46,731 bases of DNA from positions 1 to 46,731 of IMG/VR virus record IMGVR_UViG_3300037063_000012, one strand, 5' to 3'. Below, piece after piece: positions 18,201 through 25,160 of this stretch (the stretch's first letter is position 1; each line of letters begins with the position of its first letter). The notes under the pieces were generated by a model that did not search any database, was not told the DNA's origin, and saw only the letters and a list, made by a program, of their open reading frames with translations. The stretch comes from a virus. A program made the position numbers and the translations under genes.

Positions 18201-19046
18201 AACGTTGGTAACGATGTCGGCAAGTTGCTTCTTGGTGGCACCGAGGCCGTCATTCCAAGCAGCAGTACCAGAAGCCGCGCGGTAGATCGTGTTGGCTACG
18301 TCATCAAGTCCTTGACCTGTAGACTTAGCGACGGACTCCGCAAGGCCGGAGAGGAAGCCCATCTTCGACGGCGCTTCACCAGCCTGGGTGATGGTCTGAG
18401 TGATGAGTTTGTTGAATGCAGAGTACTGCTTGATGCCCTCGTAGGCAAGTCCGGCAAGTCCAATACCAGCCCACGTTGCGGCCTTCATGAGGGCCGGGGT
18501 AGCGAGTTCAGCGGTGGTGGCTACTTTGACGTATCCGGTACCCATCGTTTCGATGGCGGCAGCGGCCTCCGTGGCACCAATAGCGGCTCTGGCTTCAGCA
18601 CTGGCTATCGCGTCACCCGTGGTAATAGCCTCGGTAGCAACTAGTTTTAGAGCACCACCCTGACGAACGATCTGATCAGTGGCTAGTTTGGATGAGTCGG
18701 TTAGAAGTTTGTTAGCATCGGTGGCCAGACCAACACCATCAGCTGCCTCTTTACCTGAGGCTCCCAGTTTCGTGAGAGTGCCCGCAAGGGCAGCAACAAG
18801 ACCATCGGTATCTTTGACCTCGATGCCAAAGTCCTCAAGGGTAGAGACCATGCGTACAGCCATGTCCTGCGCACTTGCACCACTCTTGGCGATACCGGAA
18901 AGAGCACCATCGAGTTCGTCTATCGAGTCAGAGACTGCCCCGACCTTCCCGGCAGTGTCAGAGAGAACCTTGGTGAAGTCGTCTAATGACGCGATTCCCT
19001 CTTGGGTAGCGACATCAATAAGAATTTCGATAGCGTTTTCGGCCAT
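15267..19046 (-). CDS. Tape measure protein
   Basis: 1259 residues, the longest frame. It is largely helical, with two hydrophobic Gly/Met-rich segments near residues 585-615 and 830-875 (GIMGGPVGMMGMMM) typical of tail tape measures that enter the host membrane. It sets tail length; at about 1.5 angstrom per residue a tail near 190 nm would be predicted. AGGAC precedes the ATG. A terminator lies between this gene and the tail chaperone gene. Confidence 0.9.
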   Translation of the reverse strand: MAENAIEILIDVATQEGIASLDDFTKVLSDTAGKVGAVSDSIDELDGALSGIAKSGASAQDMAVRMVSTLEDFGIEVKDTDGLVAALAGTLTKLGASGKEAADGVGLATDANKLLTDSSKLATDQIVRQGGALKLVATEAITTGDAIASAEARAAIGATEAAAAIETMGTGYVKVATTAELATPALMKAATWAGIGLAGLAYEGIKQYSAFNKLITQTITQAGEAPSKMGFLSGLAESVAKSTGQGLDDVANTIYRAASGTAAWNDGLGATKKQLADIVTNVSKLNVVGGIASGAESEQASRVITALINSNIRGVGRSSLQAAALVNAVVGSGDMRLADLVPGIGRGLLSSAVANNLSAKDALAWVATLTSQGTTASVAGNYVKTGVNLLAHPSAQGVEALSMLGIKPGELENLMSGPGGLVSALSTLKTGMKQLNPSSMAKYFFHEAGAVYPGGSGLQGAVAKLQTWSAGELSPTFIKNWEANKLTPQEQTQATDLILTKAFGGSKQFATIAAVINNLGLVKGIEAHIGSEDTAAYFKAQYARTEATPSQQFKRMGQNLLVDLVNAGKTLTPLALTFGHIMTGVIDGLSKFKGVLIGFATLAMGLLGAAAIGKGAQLLSHLGPVIGAGYNRLGLMTKGSAFGNAMEEKANNGRFKYLNIYEGKKGKVLGKLGGEAISSGNIPATDAALSADGKALQTTGMKQVDLLEEIATNTRVSDAEGGTGGARFGGGGGAGAVERESTYAPQLKDPVTGKFLSYSDSAALSTRMSEEENASQMGAYYYGSMGKGRSHLGYLGKTTEGGATDAAEAASGASDAVEDIAAPALLDTGEAVGGGMLSGIGEMAGGIMGGPVGMMGMMMAPMLIGALTPALGKLGSLLGDWFGGGKTPVYNPHIKNPLDVTSASARLATATKNLRAYQHLVKNKAGKKEWENDANSILANGPGYWAAHEAYIKAGGERSVALRDANKVDMTAESYLYGNRKDLWSRLVNIDKTRANAAALGGVNGPREQDAALKRYIAALPGGPQGSLQTGIWNQIKAHGTTFASDYKDIIAPTLRNEHKYYEKVFSDASQQSIQSLKKDHVGVLASMLSGGLFNNNSTLQENHKEISDILNNKHIGPKAAVALLPLHASEYHKIYMADQRELQAKTASGAYELTGDARKAFEEQKSDAKAQLEKTDHLIQEMRHAADDTKLNDGSIQKLAKDNAAALVASGLPLAIANALATALSPYMKRPTVVGTGGTVSGGNGNVGNALAAAGGSR

Positions 19047-19079
19047 GATGTCCTGGGTCGTAGGGAGGGGCTAGACACG

Positions 19080-19102
19080 AAAAAAACCTCCCCGAAGGGA
19101 GG
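19080..19102 (-). terminator. Rho-independent terminator before tape measure gene
   Basis: Minus strand CCTCCC-TTCG-GGGAGG stem-loop (19087-19102) followed by seven U (19080-19086). Six perfect pairs on a UUCG loop is a strong terminator. It sits between the chaperone and tape measure genes, so it probably lowers tape measure expression. Confidence 0.85.
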
Positions 19103-19147
19103 CGGTTTCGTCCGCCAGTGGAGACGGAAAGATTGGGTTGAGTGGGA

Positions 19148-20028
19148 CTACCTCATGACTTTGACCATAATCCCAGCTAGTTCATGTGCCGTGCGAGACG
19201 ACAGCGCCTTGATTTCCTCAACTTTCTCTTTCTGCACTTCTTCTCGGGCCGATCTAATGACGGCCATTGATATAAGGAAATCCTCATCGCCCTGATCGAG
19301 AAACTGTACTGGGTCTTGACCCAGTCGCATAGCGGCGGCTGCCCACTTTATATGCGGATCATCTTTCAGGGCCTCTAAAAAGCCGTGTCGGCCTCAGAGT
19401 TGGAGAGGTTAGAGAATTCGAGGAGGCGGTTGGTGAACCAAAGAAGGTCACCATCAATGTCGTTGAAGACGCCGCGCACGAGAGAGGCAACAGGATCGCG
19501 GAAATCAACAGTGATACCAAGGAGTTCAGCGGTGATAGGACCGGTGCTGCCATCGAACTTGGTCCACTTGGCAGAGTCGGTCGAACCGGTGACGGCGTAC
19601 TTGGTGGTGTCCTTTTCGTCCGCAAGGAAGTAAATGCCCTTGGTAGCCATGGCCACGAGGTCGGCATTCGCCTTCATGCCCGAGTCCTCTGGAGGAGTTT
19701 CCTTGTTCAGCACCTGCTGGTCGTACTCGTCCTTGCGCTTTCTGATGGCGGCGAAGAGTTCGGTCTGCTGGATTGGACGGATGCGTACGAATAGGTATGG
19801 GAGACCGTTCTCCGGAAGCCAGCGCGGGACGTGGATGTCCTTGTACATCTTGTCCATGAAACCGGCACGCTTGGCCTTGATGTTGCCTAGAGGCGACGTT
19901 GGCTCGTTCTCTTCCTCATCCGGCGTTAACGCCGGGAACACTGGAGCTAGATTCAGTGGCTCTGGTTCGGCAATAGTAGGCGCAATGGCCTCGTCATTAG
20001 ACGTGTCGGGTTTGATGTCAAGTGGCAT
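19148..20028 (-). CDS. Frameshifted tail assembly chaperone (gpGT-type)
   Basis: Predicted product of -1 frameshifting near the end of the gpG-type frame. Reading on from the slip in the -1 frame gives LEALKDDPHIKWAAAAMRLG and continues to a stop at 19148, adding 76 residues for a total near 293. The added part is acidic then helical (AREEVQKEKVEEIKALSS). Two overlapping frames directly before the tape measure gene, the upstream one ending at a run of five U, is the standard arrangement of gpG/gpGT chaperones, which bind the tape measure and recruit tube subunits. Frameshifting itself is inferred. Confidence 0.7.
19375..20028 (-). CDS. Tail assembly chaperone (gpG-type)
   Basis: 217 residues. 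Residues 1-60 are acidic and disordered; the middle (VPRWLPENGLPYLFVRIRPI, ELFAAIRKRKDEYDQQVL) is the folded chaperone domain; the end reads NSEADTAF then UAG. Located between the tube gene and the tape measure gene. Most ribosomes should stop here; a minority would slip to make the longer form. The stop directly follows the slippery U run. Confidence 0.75.
   Translation of the reverse strand: MPLDIKPDTSNDEAIAPTIAEPEPLNLAPVFPALTPDEEENEPTSPLGNIKAKRAGFMDKMYKDIHVPRWLPENGLPYLFVRIRPIQQTELFAAIRKRKDEYDQQVLNKETPPEDSGMKANADLVAMATKGIYFLADEKDTTKYAVTGSTDSAKWTKFDGSTGPITAELLGITVDFRDPVASLVRGVFNDIDGDLLWFTNRLLEFSNLSNSEADTAF
19376..19384 (-). other. Putative -1 slip site
   Basis: Minus strand GGCUUUUUA. In frame 0 it reads GCU UUU UAG. 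If the Phe tRNA slips one base back on the U run it still pairs fully, and the next codon becomes UUA in the frame of the 76-residue extension. The slow stop codon in the A site would favour slipping. Confidence 0.6.
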
Positions 20029-20068
20029 TCGTCCTCCCCGGAAGAATAGCTAGTTTGGAAAATACTGG

Positions 20069-20554
20069 TTAGTCAGCGACCGAAGAAACGGTGAACTTGG
20101 TGCTCCACGAGCGTACCGCGCCCGATTCAGAGTCAGTCGCACCGTCAGCGATTTCAGAGACCACACCGTAGTAGATGCGCTGTGATCCCCACGCTACACC
20201 ACCAGAGGTGAGGGGGGTGATGGAAACTACACCAGGGGCGAGGCCCGCCGAGTTACGAATGGCCTGCTGGAGGGCATAGTCGCCGCCGTACTTGTTGTTC
20301 TGGTCGTTATTGTTGTTGAATCCCTTGCTCAGCATGATGTCTGAGTAGACGGGAAGCGCAGCAACAATGACTTCGTTCAACATGCCCGAGGGACGATACT
20401 TCGTGTTGGACGAAGTGGCGTCACCACCAGAGAACTTGTCGAAGGTGACAGTCCAGACGGTGCCTGAGGCATCGGTGAACGTCAGTACGGCCTGCCACTG
20501 CTGCTCAGAAGCGTACTGTAGGTTGTTGGTGCCGGTGGCGTTAAAAGTAGACAT
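20069..20554 (-). CDS. Tail tube protein
   Basis: 161 residues, directly after the sheath gene. Mixed beta strands (WQAVLTFTDASGTVWTVTFDKF at the start, VRSWSTKFTVSSVAD at the end) fit the tube fold that hexamerises around the tape measure. Size and order match contractile phages. No closer family motif can be read by eye. Confidence 0.75.
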   Translation of the reverse strand: MSTFNATGTNNLQYASEQQWQAVLTFTDASGTVWTVTFDKFSGGDATSSNTKYRPSGMLNEVIVAALPVYSDIMLSKGFNNNNDQNNKYGGDYALQQAIRNSAGLAPGVVSITPLTSGGVAWGSQRIYYGVVSEIADGATDSESGAVRSWSTKFTVSSVAD

Positions 20555-20573
20555 CTAGTGGCTCCTCAGTGGA

Positions 20574-22124
20574 CTAGGCTGGAATAGCCGTGGTCAAGTT
20601 GTACTTAGTGATGTTGATGTTCACGTTCTCCGCAAAAGGCGAGAGCTTGACATTGATGTTGGCATTCACTTGGCCAGCGGCAATGGTGACAGCGGTGTTC
20701 ACCGATGGGCCGGTGTTCACCGAGAACGCCTGACCAGGAGTGGCTCCATAGAGCGATCCGTTCTGGTAGTAGCCGAGCATGAGGCCACCAAGTGCGCCGT
20801 TGAGGCGGGCAAAGAACTTACCCTTCGGGTCGATCTCTCCGAAGACGAAGGACTCGGCAAGGCTGCCAGCCTGGAACACGATCTGCATACGCATACGCAC
20901 GTTGTTGAGGTACGTCCACGCTGGGTTGAAGGCCGCAGAGCGGAAGCCCCACAGAACGTACTGACCAGTTGGAAGTTGCTTGATGACACATACGCCATCG
21001 GCGTTGAGGTTCGCAAGGTCACTCTGCACATATGTCTGAGTTACTCCAGTGATGTAGGTGGAGGCAAAGTTGGTTCCTGCGGCTGGGTTGTTGGCGTCAG
21101 AGTTAGCGTCATTGGAAGCAGCACAAGCAGCGGCGAACGCGCTTGGGGCAACCGTACGGTTGAACACCGGGCTCGTCAGCGTCGAAGCGTTGGTGTTGAC
21201 CACGCCGGGAATTACTACCCACGGAGCGAAGACAGCAGCGTACGAGGAGTCGCTGGCGACACCCTGGAAAGTAGCCACCTGAGTCTCGATGGTCGCAGCG
21301 GTCGCGGTGTTCGGAGCGTCAAGGTAGGCAACACGGTTGAACGCGATGGCGTGAGCCACGAGGTTGTTCCAGTCGGTAGCCGAAGTTCCACCAGGGTACG
21401 AAACCTGTCCCGGTCCCAGAAGGGCAGTGAAGGCCGTAAGAGCAACAGCAGCGTCAGCATCGGCAATGGCCACGTCAGTTCCACTGGTGAGGTAAATGGT
21501 AATGGTAGAACCAGATGATGGCAGCGTAGAGGTTCCAACCTGAGAAGCGGCGGTAATGAATCCACCACCCGAGCCAACCTGGAGGGACTGAACCCAGTTG
21601 ATGAAGTCGGTGTCGGTGAGGAGCCCGTTAGTGGCAGCAATTGCAATACCGTTGTAGGAAATCGTTGCGCTGTAAACGGTCTGCGATCCAACCGTGTAGC
21701 CAGTGATCGTTACGATCACACCAGAGGCGTTGGCGCTAGAGGAGTTGGCCCACGTTCCCTTGCCGTTAGCGGTAAGAATCCAAGCGTTCACTGAGTTCGA
21801 AGAGGCAGCAGCGACGCCAGTTGACGTTGGCTGAATACGCGAAACATATGCAGTGTTTCCACCGTCGTGGAAGAACTCATCAAGAGCGTCGTAGAGAGTG
21901 AGACTCGACATGTTTGCTGAGATGACGTAGCGACCGGTAACCTGACCGTTGACGATCTGGCCGAAGTACGTGGTGAAGTCGTTGATTGATCGGATTGGGA
22001 ATGCCGTGTTTGCGGGTCCGGCTGCTAGTCCGGCAACAAACCAGTTCCCCGTTGATGCAGGTAGCGTAGGGTTAGGGCCAGCGGCAGTTACGTTGACGTA
22101 TACACCTGGGGCAATGTTAGCCAT
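20574..22124 (-). CDS. Tail sheath protein
   Basis: 516 residues. It starts APGVYVNVTAAGPN, then VAGLAAGPANTAFPI and SLTLYDALDEFFHDGG, the pattern of contractile sheath proteins. The C-terminal third (LWGFRSAAFNPAWTYLNNVRM, FARLNGALGGLMLGYYQNGSL) is the conserved sheath core that forms the extended-arm mesh. A variable insertion lies at residues 100-280. This gene is the main evidence for a contractile tail. Confidence 0.9.
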   Translation of the reverse strand: MANIAPGVYVNVTAAGPNPTLPASTGNWFVAGLAAGPANTAFPIRSINDFTTYFGQIVNGQVTGRYVISANMSSLTLYDALDEFFHDGGNTAYVSRIQPTSTGVAAASSNSVNAWILTANGKGTWANSSSANASGVIVTITGYTVGSQTVYSATISYNGIAIAATNGLLTDTDFINWVQSLQVGSGGGFITAASQVGTSTLPSSGSTITIYLTSGTDVAIADADAAVALTAFTALLGPGQVSYPGGTSATDWNNLVAHAIAFNRVAYLDAPNTATAATIETQVATFQGVASDSSYAAVFAPWVVIPGVVNTNASTLTSPVFNRTVAPSAFAAACAASNDANSDANNPAAGTNFASTYITGVTQTYVQSDLANLNADGVCVIKQLPTGQYVLWGFRSAAFNPAWTYLNNVRMRMQIVFQAGSLAESFVFGEIDPKGKFFARLNGALGGLMLGYYQNGSLYGATPGQAFSVNTGPSVNTAVTIAAGQVNANINVKLSPFAENVNINITKYNLTTAIPA

Positions 22125-22132
22125 TAGATCTC

Positions 22133-22372
22133 CTAGGAGGGGTTGGAGTCAGCCGGGGCCGAGTCTTTGGTTGTTCGTGCAGGCTTCGAGTCAGCTACTT
22201 GTGCTGACTCTTCCTTGACAGGAACGAGTCGTAGAGAGTCGTCCGCAAGGAGCTGATGGATTACTGGCGCATCCTTAACGTCGTAGACAAATCCGGGAAC
22301 CAACTGAGCCCCATCGTCGTCCTGTACAACATGCGCGGCGGTCACAATGACCTTTAATTTTGAGAGAGCCAT
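22133..22372 (-). CDS. Hypothetical protein (79 aa)
   Basis: Residues 1-50 form a small domain (VIVTAAHVVQDDDGAQLVPGF then DSLRLVPV) similar in style to the start of the protein at 24728-25060; the tail is Ser/Lys/Asp-rich. The start overlaps the tail-terminator-like gene by 19 bases. Possibly a head-tail joining accessory. Confidence 0.55.
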   Translation of the reverse strand: MALSKLKVIVTAAHVVQDDDGAQLVPGFVYDVKDAPVIHQLLADDSLRLVPVKEESAQVADSKPARTTKDSAPADSNPS

Positions 22373-23103
22373 TCGGGATCCATTTGCACCGGAGTATTGG
22401 CCACGGTGACTTGTGAGGTTTCCGCCTCAGGGTTGGGCGGGATCGGAATAAACGTTGGAGCGGTTATGGAACCTTCGGCAAGATATGGATCCAGAGAAAT
22501 TGGAGGTCCATCGATTGACTGCACATTGTCTACGGTCACTGCAAAGTGAAGGAAGGTAATGCCAGTTGTTCGAGTAGACGTGTGCTCACCCTCGTAGTAC
22601 TCTTCTGATTCGAAGATGACCGAGCGCGAAAGTCCTCCCAGGTCTTGATTCTGTACCAGGATTGTGCGCACCATTGCGGCATAGGCCATGGTCATCGCCT
22701 GTGTCTCTTGCCAGTCAGTCGTGCCGTAAAGGTAGACTTCAATCGACAGACGCCAAGTGACCTGATAGGTTCGTCCCAGTTGGCCGACATCGCCAATGGT
22801 GTGAGGAACGGTCGCAATCAATCGCGGCTCGTTGCTATCAGCGCTCAGGGTGTCGTAGTCAGGAAGGATGTCGCGGTAAACCGGGGGACGAAGAATATCG
22901 GCACCTATCTGTCGATTGAATTCAACGACGTAAGTGGGCAACCACTTCTCCAGAGTGCGATAGCTGGCTTCTAGAACCGAGCCAGCGCCGTAGATCCTAC
23001 CATATTGGTCAGTGAAGTAACTGAGATTCCAGTTCTCCCACCACTTAGGTGAGTGTGGGCTGCGTGGATCGCCGGTCTGTCGAGAGGGTAGTCTTTCTGG
23101 CAT
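22354..23103 (-). CDS. Tail terminator-like protein
   Basis: 249 residues. Segments YRTLEKWLPTYVVEFNRQIG, WRLSIEVYLYG and AYAAMVRTILVQNQDLGG resemble tail-completion/terminator proteins that cap the tube and meet the connector. It lies between the gpS-like completion gene and the sheath gene, matching this role. A Pro-rich C-terminal tail follows residue 205. The ATG overlaps the upstream stop as TAATG. Confidence 0.6.
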   Translation of the reverse strand: MPERLPSRQTGDPRSPHSPKWWENWNLSYFTDQYGRIYGAGSVLEASYRTLEKWLPTYVVEFNRQIGADILRPPVYRDILPDYDTLSADSNEPRLIATVPHTIGDVGQLGRTYQVTWRLSIEVYLYGTTDWQETQAMTMAYAAMVRTILVQNQDLGGLSRSVIFESEEYYEGEHTSTRTTGITFLHFAVTVDNVQSIDGPPISLDPYLAEGSITAPTFIPIPPNPEAETSQVTVANTPVQMDPEWLSQN

Positions 23104-23996
23104 TACGGCTTACCGTCCCTCACGGAAGAAAAGAATTGGCGAGTGGATCTCACGGAGTTTCGATACTCTGATTCGCTACCGAAGGAAGACCAGTCGATTA
23201 TCCCGGTGCGTTCGGCGGGGTCTGGATACCTCGCATAGAGCGTGTTGACGATTCGCGTTTCGTTGTACTCGTCCCTGGCAGACTTGAACTCAGTGGTATT
23301 CCAGTGCATCCTGCCGTGAGTTTTCCACTTGGCGTATTCGAAACTCTGACGATCTTGCGGCATGTCCTTGAATCGCTTCATGCGGACTTCCATGTCGGAC
23401 TGTTCACGCATAGAGCGTTGACCAGCGCCTCGCTTGCCGCCCTTTGAGTGACGGTAACGTCTGTCGTCTTCTGTGCCGACTATATCTGAGTCCTTAGACT
23501 TCTTGTAGTCGTCAATGTCATCGCCCATCAAGTAGCGATCAACGAGTTCGTTGGCCATCTTGCGGAAGACCGGCGTGATCTCTACGAACTTGAAACCCTT
23601 TTGCATCAGGGCTTGGGCGTAGTCTCCGCCACCACCACCGTACCATCTACCGCCCTTGGGCTCGATTTTGATAGTCAGTTCATTGGAGAAGAGGTCAAAC
23701 GATGAGTATGTTGGAGAGACGTTAGCCGCTCGTAGATATCCTCGTTGCACCAGGCTCGGAGAGTTAGGGTTAGTGCCGGGGTTGTATCGACGGCGAGCGA
23801 TGGTGCTCTCTGTGATCTGGGGCCACTTACTGGTCCCAAAGACGGAGGTGCCACCATTGGCGAATCGCTCGGCCTGCATTGCTGAGAACATCATGGCGAT
23901 TTGCTGGATGACAGGACCCGGTTCTTCGAGGCGCTTCTTGAAGCGTCCCAAATAGTCCCTGACGTTGGACCAGCCCTTAACTTCAACCGGAGGCAC
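23103..23996 (-). CDS. Virion morphogenesis protein (gpS-like tail completion)
   Basis: 297 residues, GTG start overlapping the upstream stop (TAGTG). IQQIAMMFSAMQAERFANGG, then WPQITESTIARRR and LVQRGYLRAANV match the phage virion morphogenesis family (P2 gpS), which completes tails for head joining. Residues 150-297 are a charged extension not seen in the short members. Neighbours are the connector and terminator genes. Confidence 0.75.
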   Translation of the reverse strand: MPPVEVKGWSNVRDYLGRFKKRLEEPGPVIQQIAMMFSAMQAERFANGGTSVFGTSKWPQITESTIARRRYNPGTNPNSPSLVQRGYLRAANVSPTYSSFDLFSNELTIKIEPKGGRWYGGGGGDYAQALMQKGFKFVEITPVFRKMANELVDRYLMGDDIDDYKKSKDSDIVGTEDDRRYRHSKGGKRGAGQRSMREQSDMEVRMKRFKDMPQDRQSFEYAKWKTHGRMHWNTTEFKSARDEYNETRIVNTLYARYPDPAERTGIIDWSSFGSESEYRNSVRSTRQFFSSVRDGKP

Positions 23997-24712
23997 TACG
24001 GCCCCTTAACCCACGGGGCTACCAGCTTTGTTATCTGACGCTCTATCTCGTCAATGCTCATCTTGTCTCGAAGCTGTGGTTCGGATTCCATGATGAGGAA
24101 TTCAACCGCTTGCAGTAGGCAGGCTCGCTGTAGTGAGCCGGGTGTGTCGTAGACGTAGCCGCCGTTGTAGACGATGCGAACTCGTGATTCTTCGGGAGCG
24201 AAGAAACCAATCGTCAGCCATGCAAAGCCGTTCGTCTTTTCGAGGTCGATCAGTCCATTGGAGGAGAGAACGTCCTGGTAACTACCGTAGGTCGTCTGTA
24301 CCAACAGTTCGGTAACTTCGTATTCCCACATCTCGGGGTAGCGAGGGGCGTACTCGTCAAGCCAGAAGCGGCGAATGAGGCCGTTGATACCGAGGGCACT
24401 GGCGTACGACTGACCCAAAGAACCCTGAAGACTCATTGGCAGGTCATTGCCACCACCACCGTATTCATTCGGGTTCGTACCAACGAGGGCCATCTCTTCT
24501 AGATGTCCCGTGAAGGGAGCGATCCTGCGAGAGGTGCGGTCCTCGATCTCTCTGGTGGCGTCTACAAGAGCAGCGTAGAGAACGTCATCATCTTTTGCAT
24601 TGGTAAGAGCGGGCCAACGCTTGCGAAGGTCGGAAACTTTTGCCAGAGGGCGAAACTCAAAATTAGGAGTTGGGTTGTCATCGAAGTCAAGAGTGTCAAG
24701 CATGTCAGACAT
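23996..24712 (-). CDS. Head-tail connector (adaptor) protein
   Basis: 238 residues. Early part (VSDLRKRWPALTNAKDDDVLYAALVDATREIEDRTSRRIAPF) matches connector proteins of the HK97 gp6/SPP1 gp15 type, which bind the portal and open a channel to the tail. Later, RACLLQAVEFLIM fits the C-terminal helix. It lies just downstream of the capsid genes as expected. Confidence 0.75.
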   Translation of the reverse strand: MSDMLDTLDFDDNPTPNFEFRPLAKVSDLRKRWPALTNAKDDDVLYAALVDATREIEDRTSRRIAPFTGHLEEMALVGTNPNEYGGGGNDLPMSLQGSLGQSYASALGINGLIRRFWLDEYAPRYPEMWEYEVTELLVQTTYGSYQDVLSSNGLIDLEKTNGFAWLTIGFFAPEESRVRIVYNGGYVYDTPGSLQRACLLQAVEFLIMESEPQLRDKMSIDEIERQITKLVAPWVKGP

Positions 24713-24727
24713 TTCTACTCCGTTGAA

Positions 24728-25060
24728 CTATTCAGTGGAGTCAGTCTCCGTGGTCTTGTTCTTTGGTGGACGCCCTGGCTTCTTCTTGGCAGGCTCAGTT
24801 GATTGTTCCTCTGCGACAGGCTCCTCTGCGGGAGTCTCGACTACATTGTCAGCATCAGCAGCGGGGCCGTCTGACTCAGGAGTTTCGGCGGCAGGTGTTT
24901 CGGGTACGGGTTCGCCCTCAGGGACTATCTCATAGTCACCAGGAGCCAGTCTGACCAACTCATCTGCGAAGAGGGAGTTTACTTCCTTTACTTCACCAAC
25001 TTCCCAGTAGAGCCCAGCAGCACCACCCTCAGTGTTCTTTTTCAAATATACAGTCTTCAT
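24728..25060 (-). CDS. Small head protein with AT-hook-like tail
   Basis: 110 residues from MKTVYLKK, with AAGGGAG 6 bases before the ATG. Residues 1-50 form a compact domain (YWEVGEVKEV, ADELVRLAPGDYEIV); residues 50-90 are acidic and Pro/Ala-rich; KKKPGRPPK near the end resembles an AT-hook that binds the DNA minor groove. Its place right after the capsid gene suggests a minor head or DNA-associated protein. A strong hairpin separates it from the capsid gene. Confidence 0.6.
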   Translation of the reverse strand: MKTVYLKKNTEGGAAGLYWEVGEVKEVNSLFADELVRLAPGDYEIVPEGEPVPETPAAETPESDGPAADADNVVETPAEEPVAEEQSTEPAKKKPGRPPKNKTTETDSTE

Positions 25061-25097
25061 TTCTCTCCCTTGGGATTCAAGACGTTGCAAACCAAAC

Positions 25098-25144
25098 CCC
25101 CCGGTGGGCGAGGGAGGATTCTCTTACGAGACACCCACCGGGGG
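25098..25144 (-). terminator. Stem-loop after the capsid gene (attenuator)
   Basis: An 11-bp perfect stem (arms 25098-25108 and 25134-25144) with a 25-base loop, then UUUGGUUUG on the minus strand. The U tract is weak, so it is better seen as a partial terminator or an mRNA 3'-end stabiliser for the capsid transcript. Confidence 0.65.
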
Positions 25145-25160
25145 ACTTAGTGTTGTTGGA

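Noticed and set aside
17859-18644. 261-residue plus-strand open frame
   Set aside because: It is antisense to the tape measure gene, whose codon pattern and composition explain the long opposite frame.
20670-21518. 282-residue plus-strand open frame
   Set aside because: Antisense to the sheath gene; no promoter, no plausible protein features.
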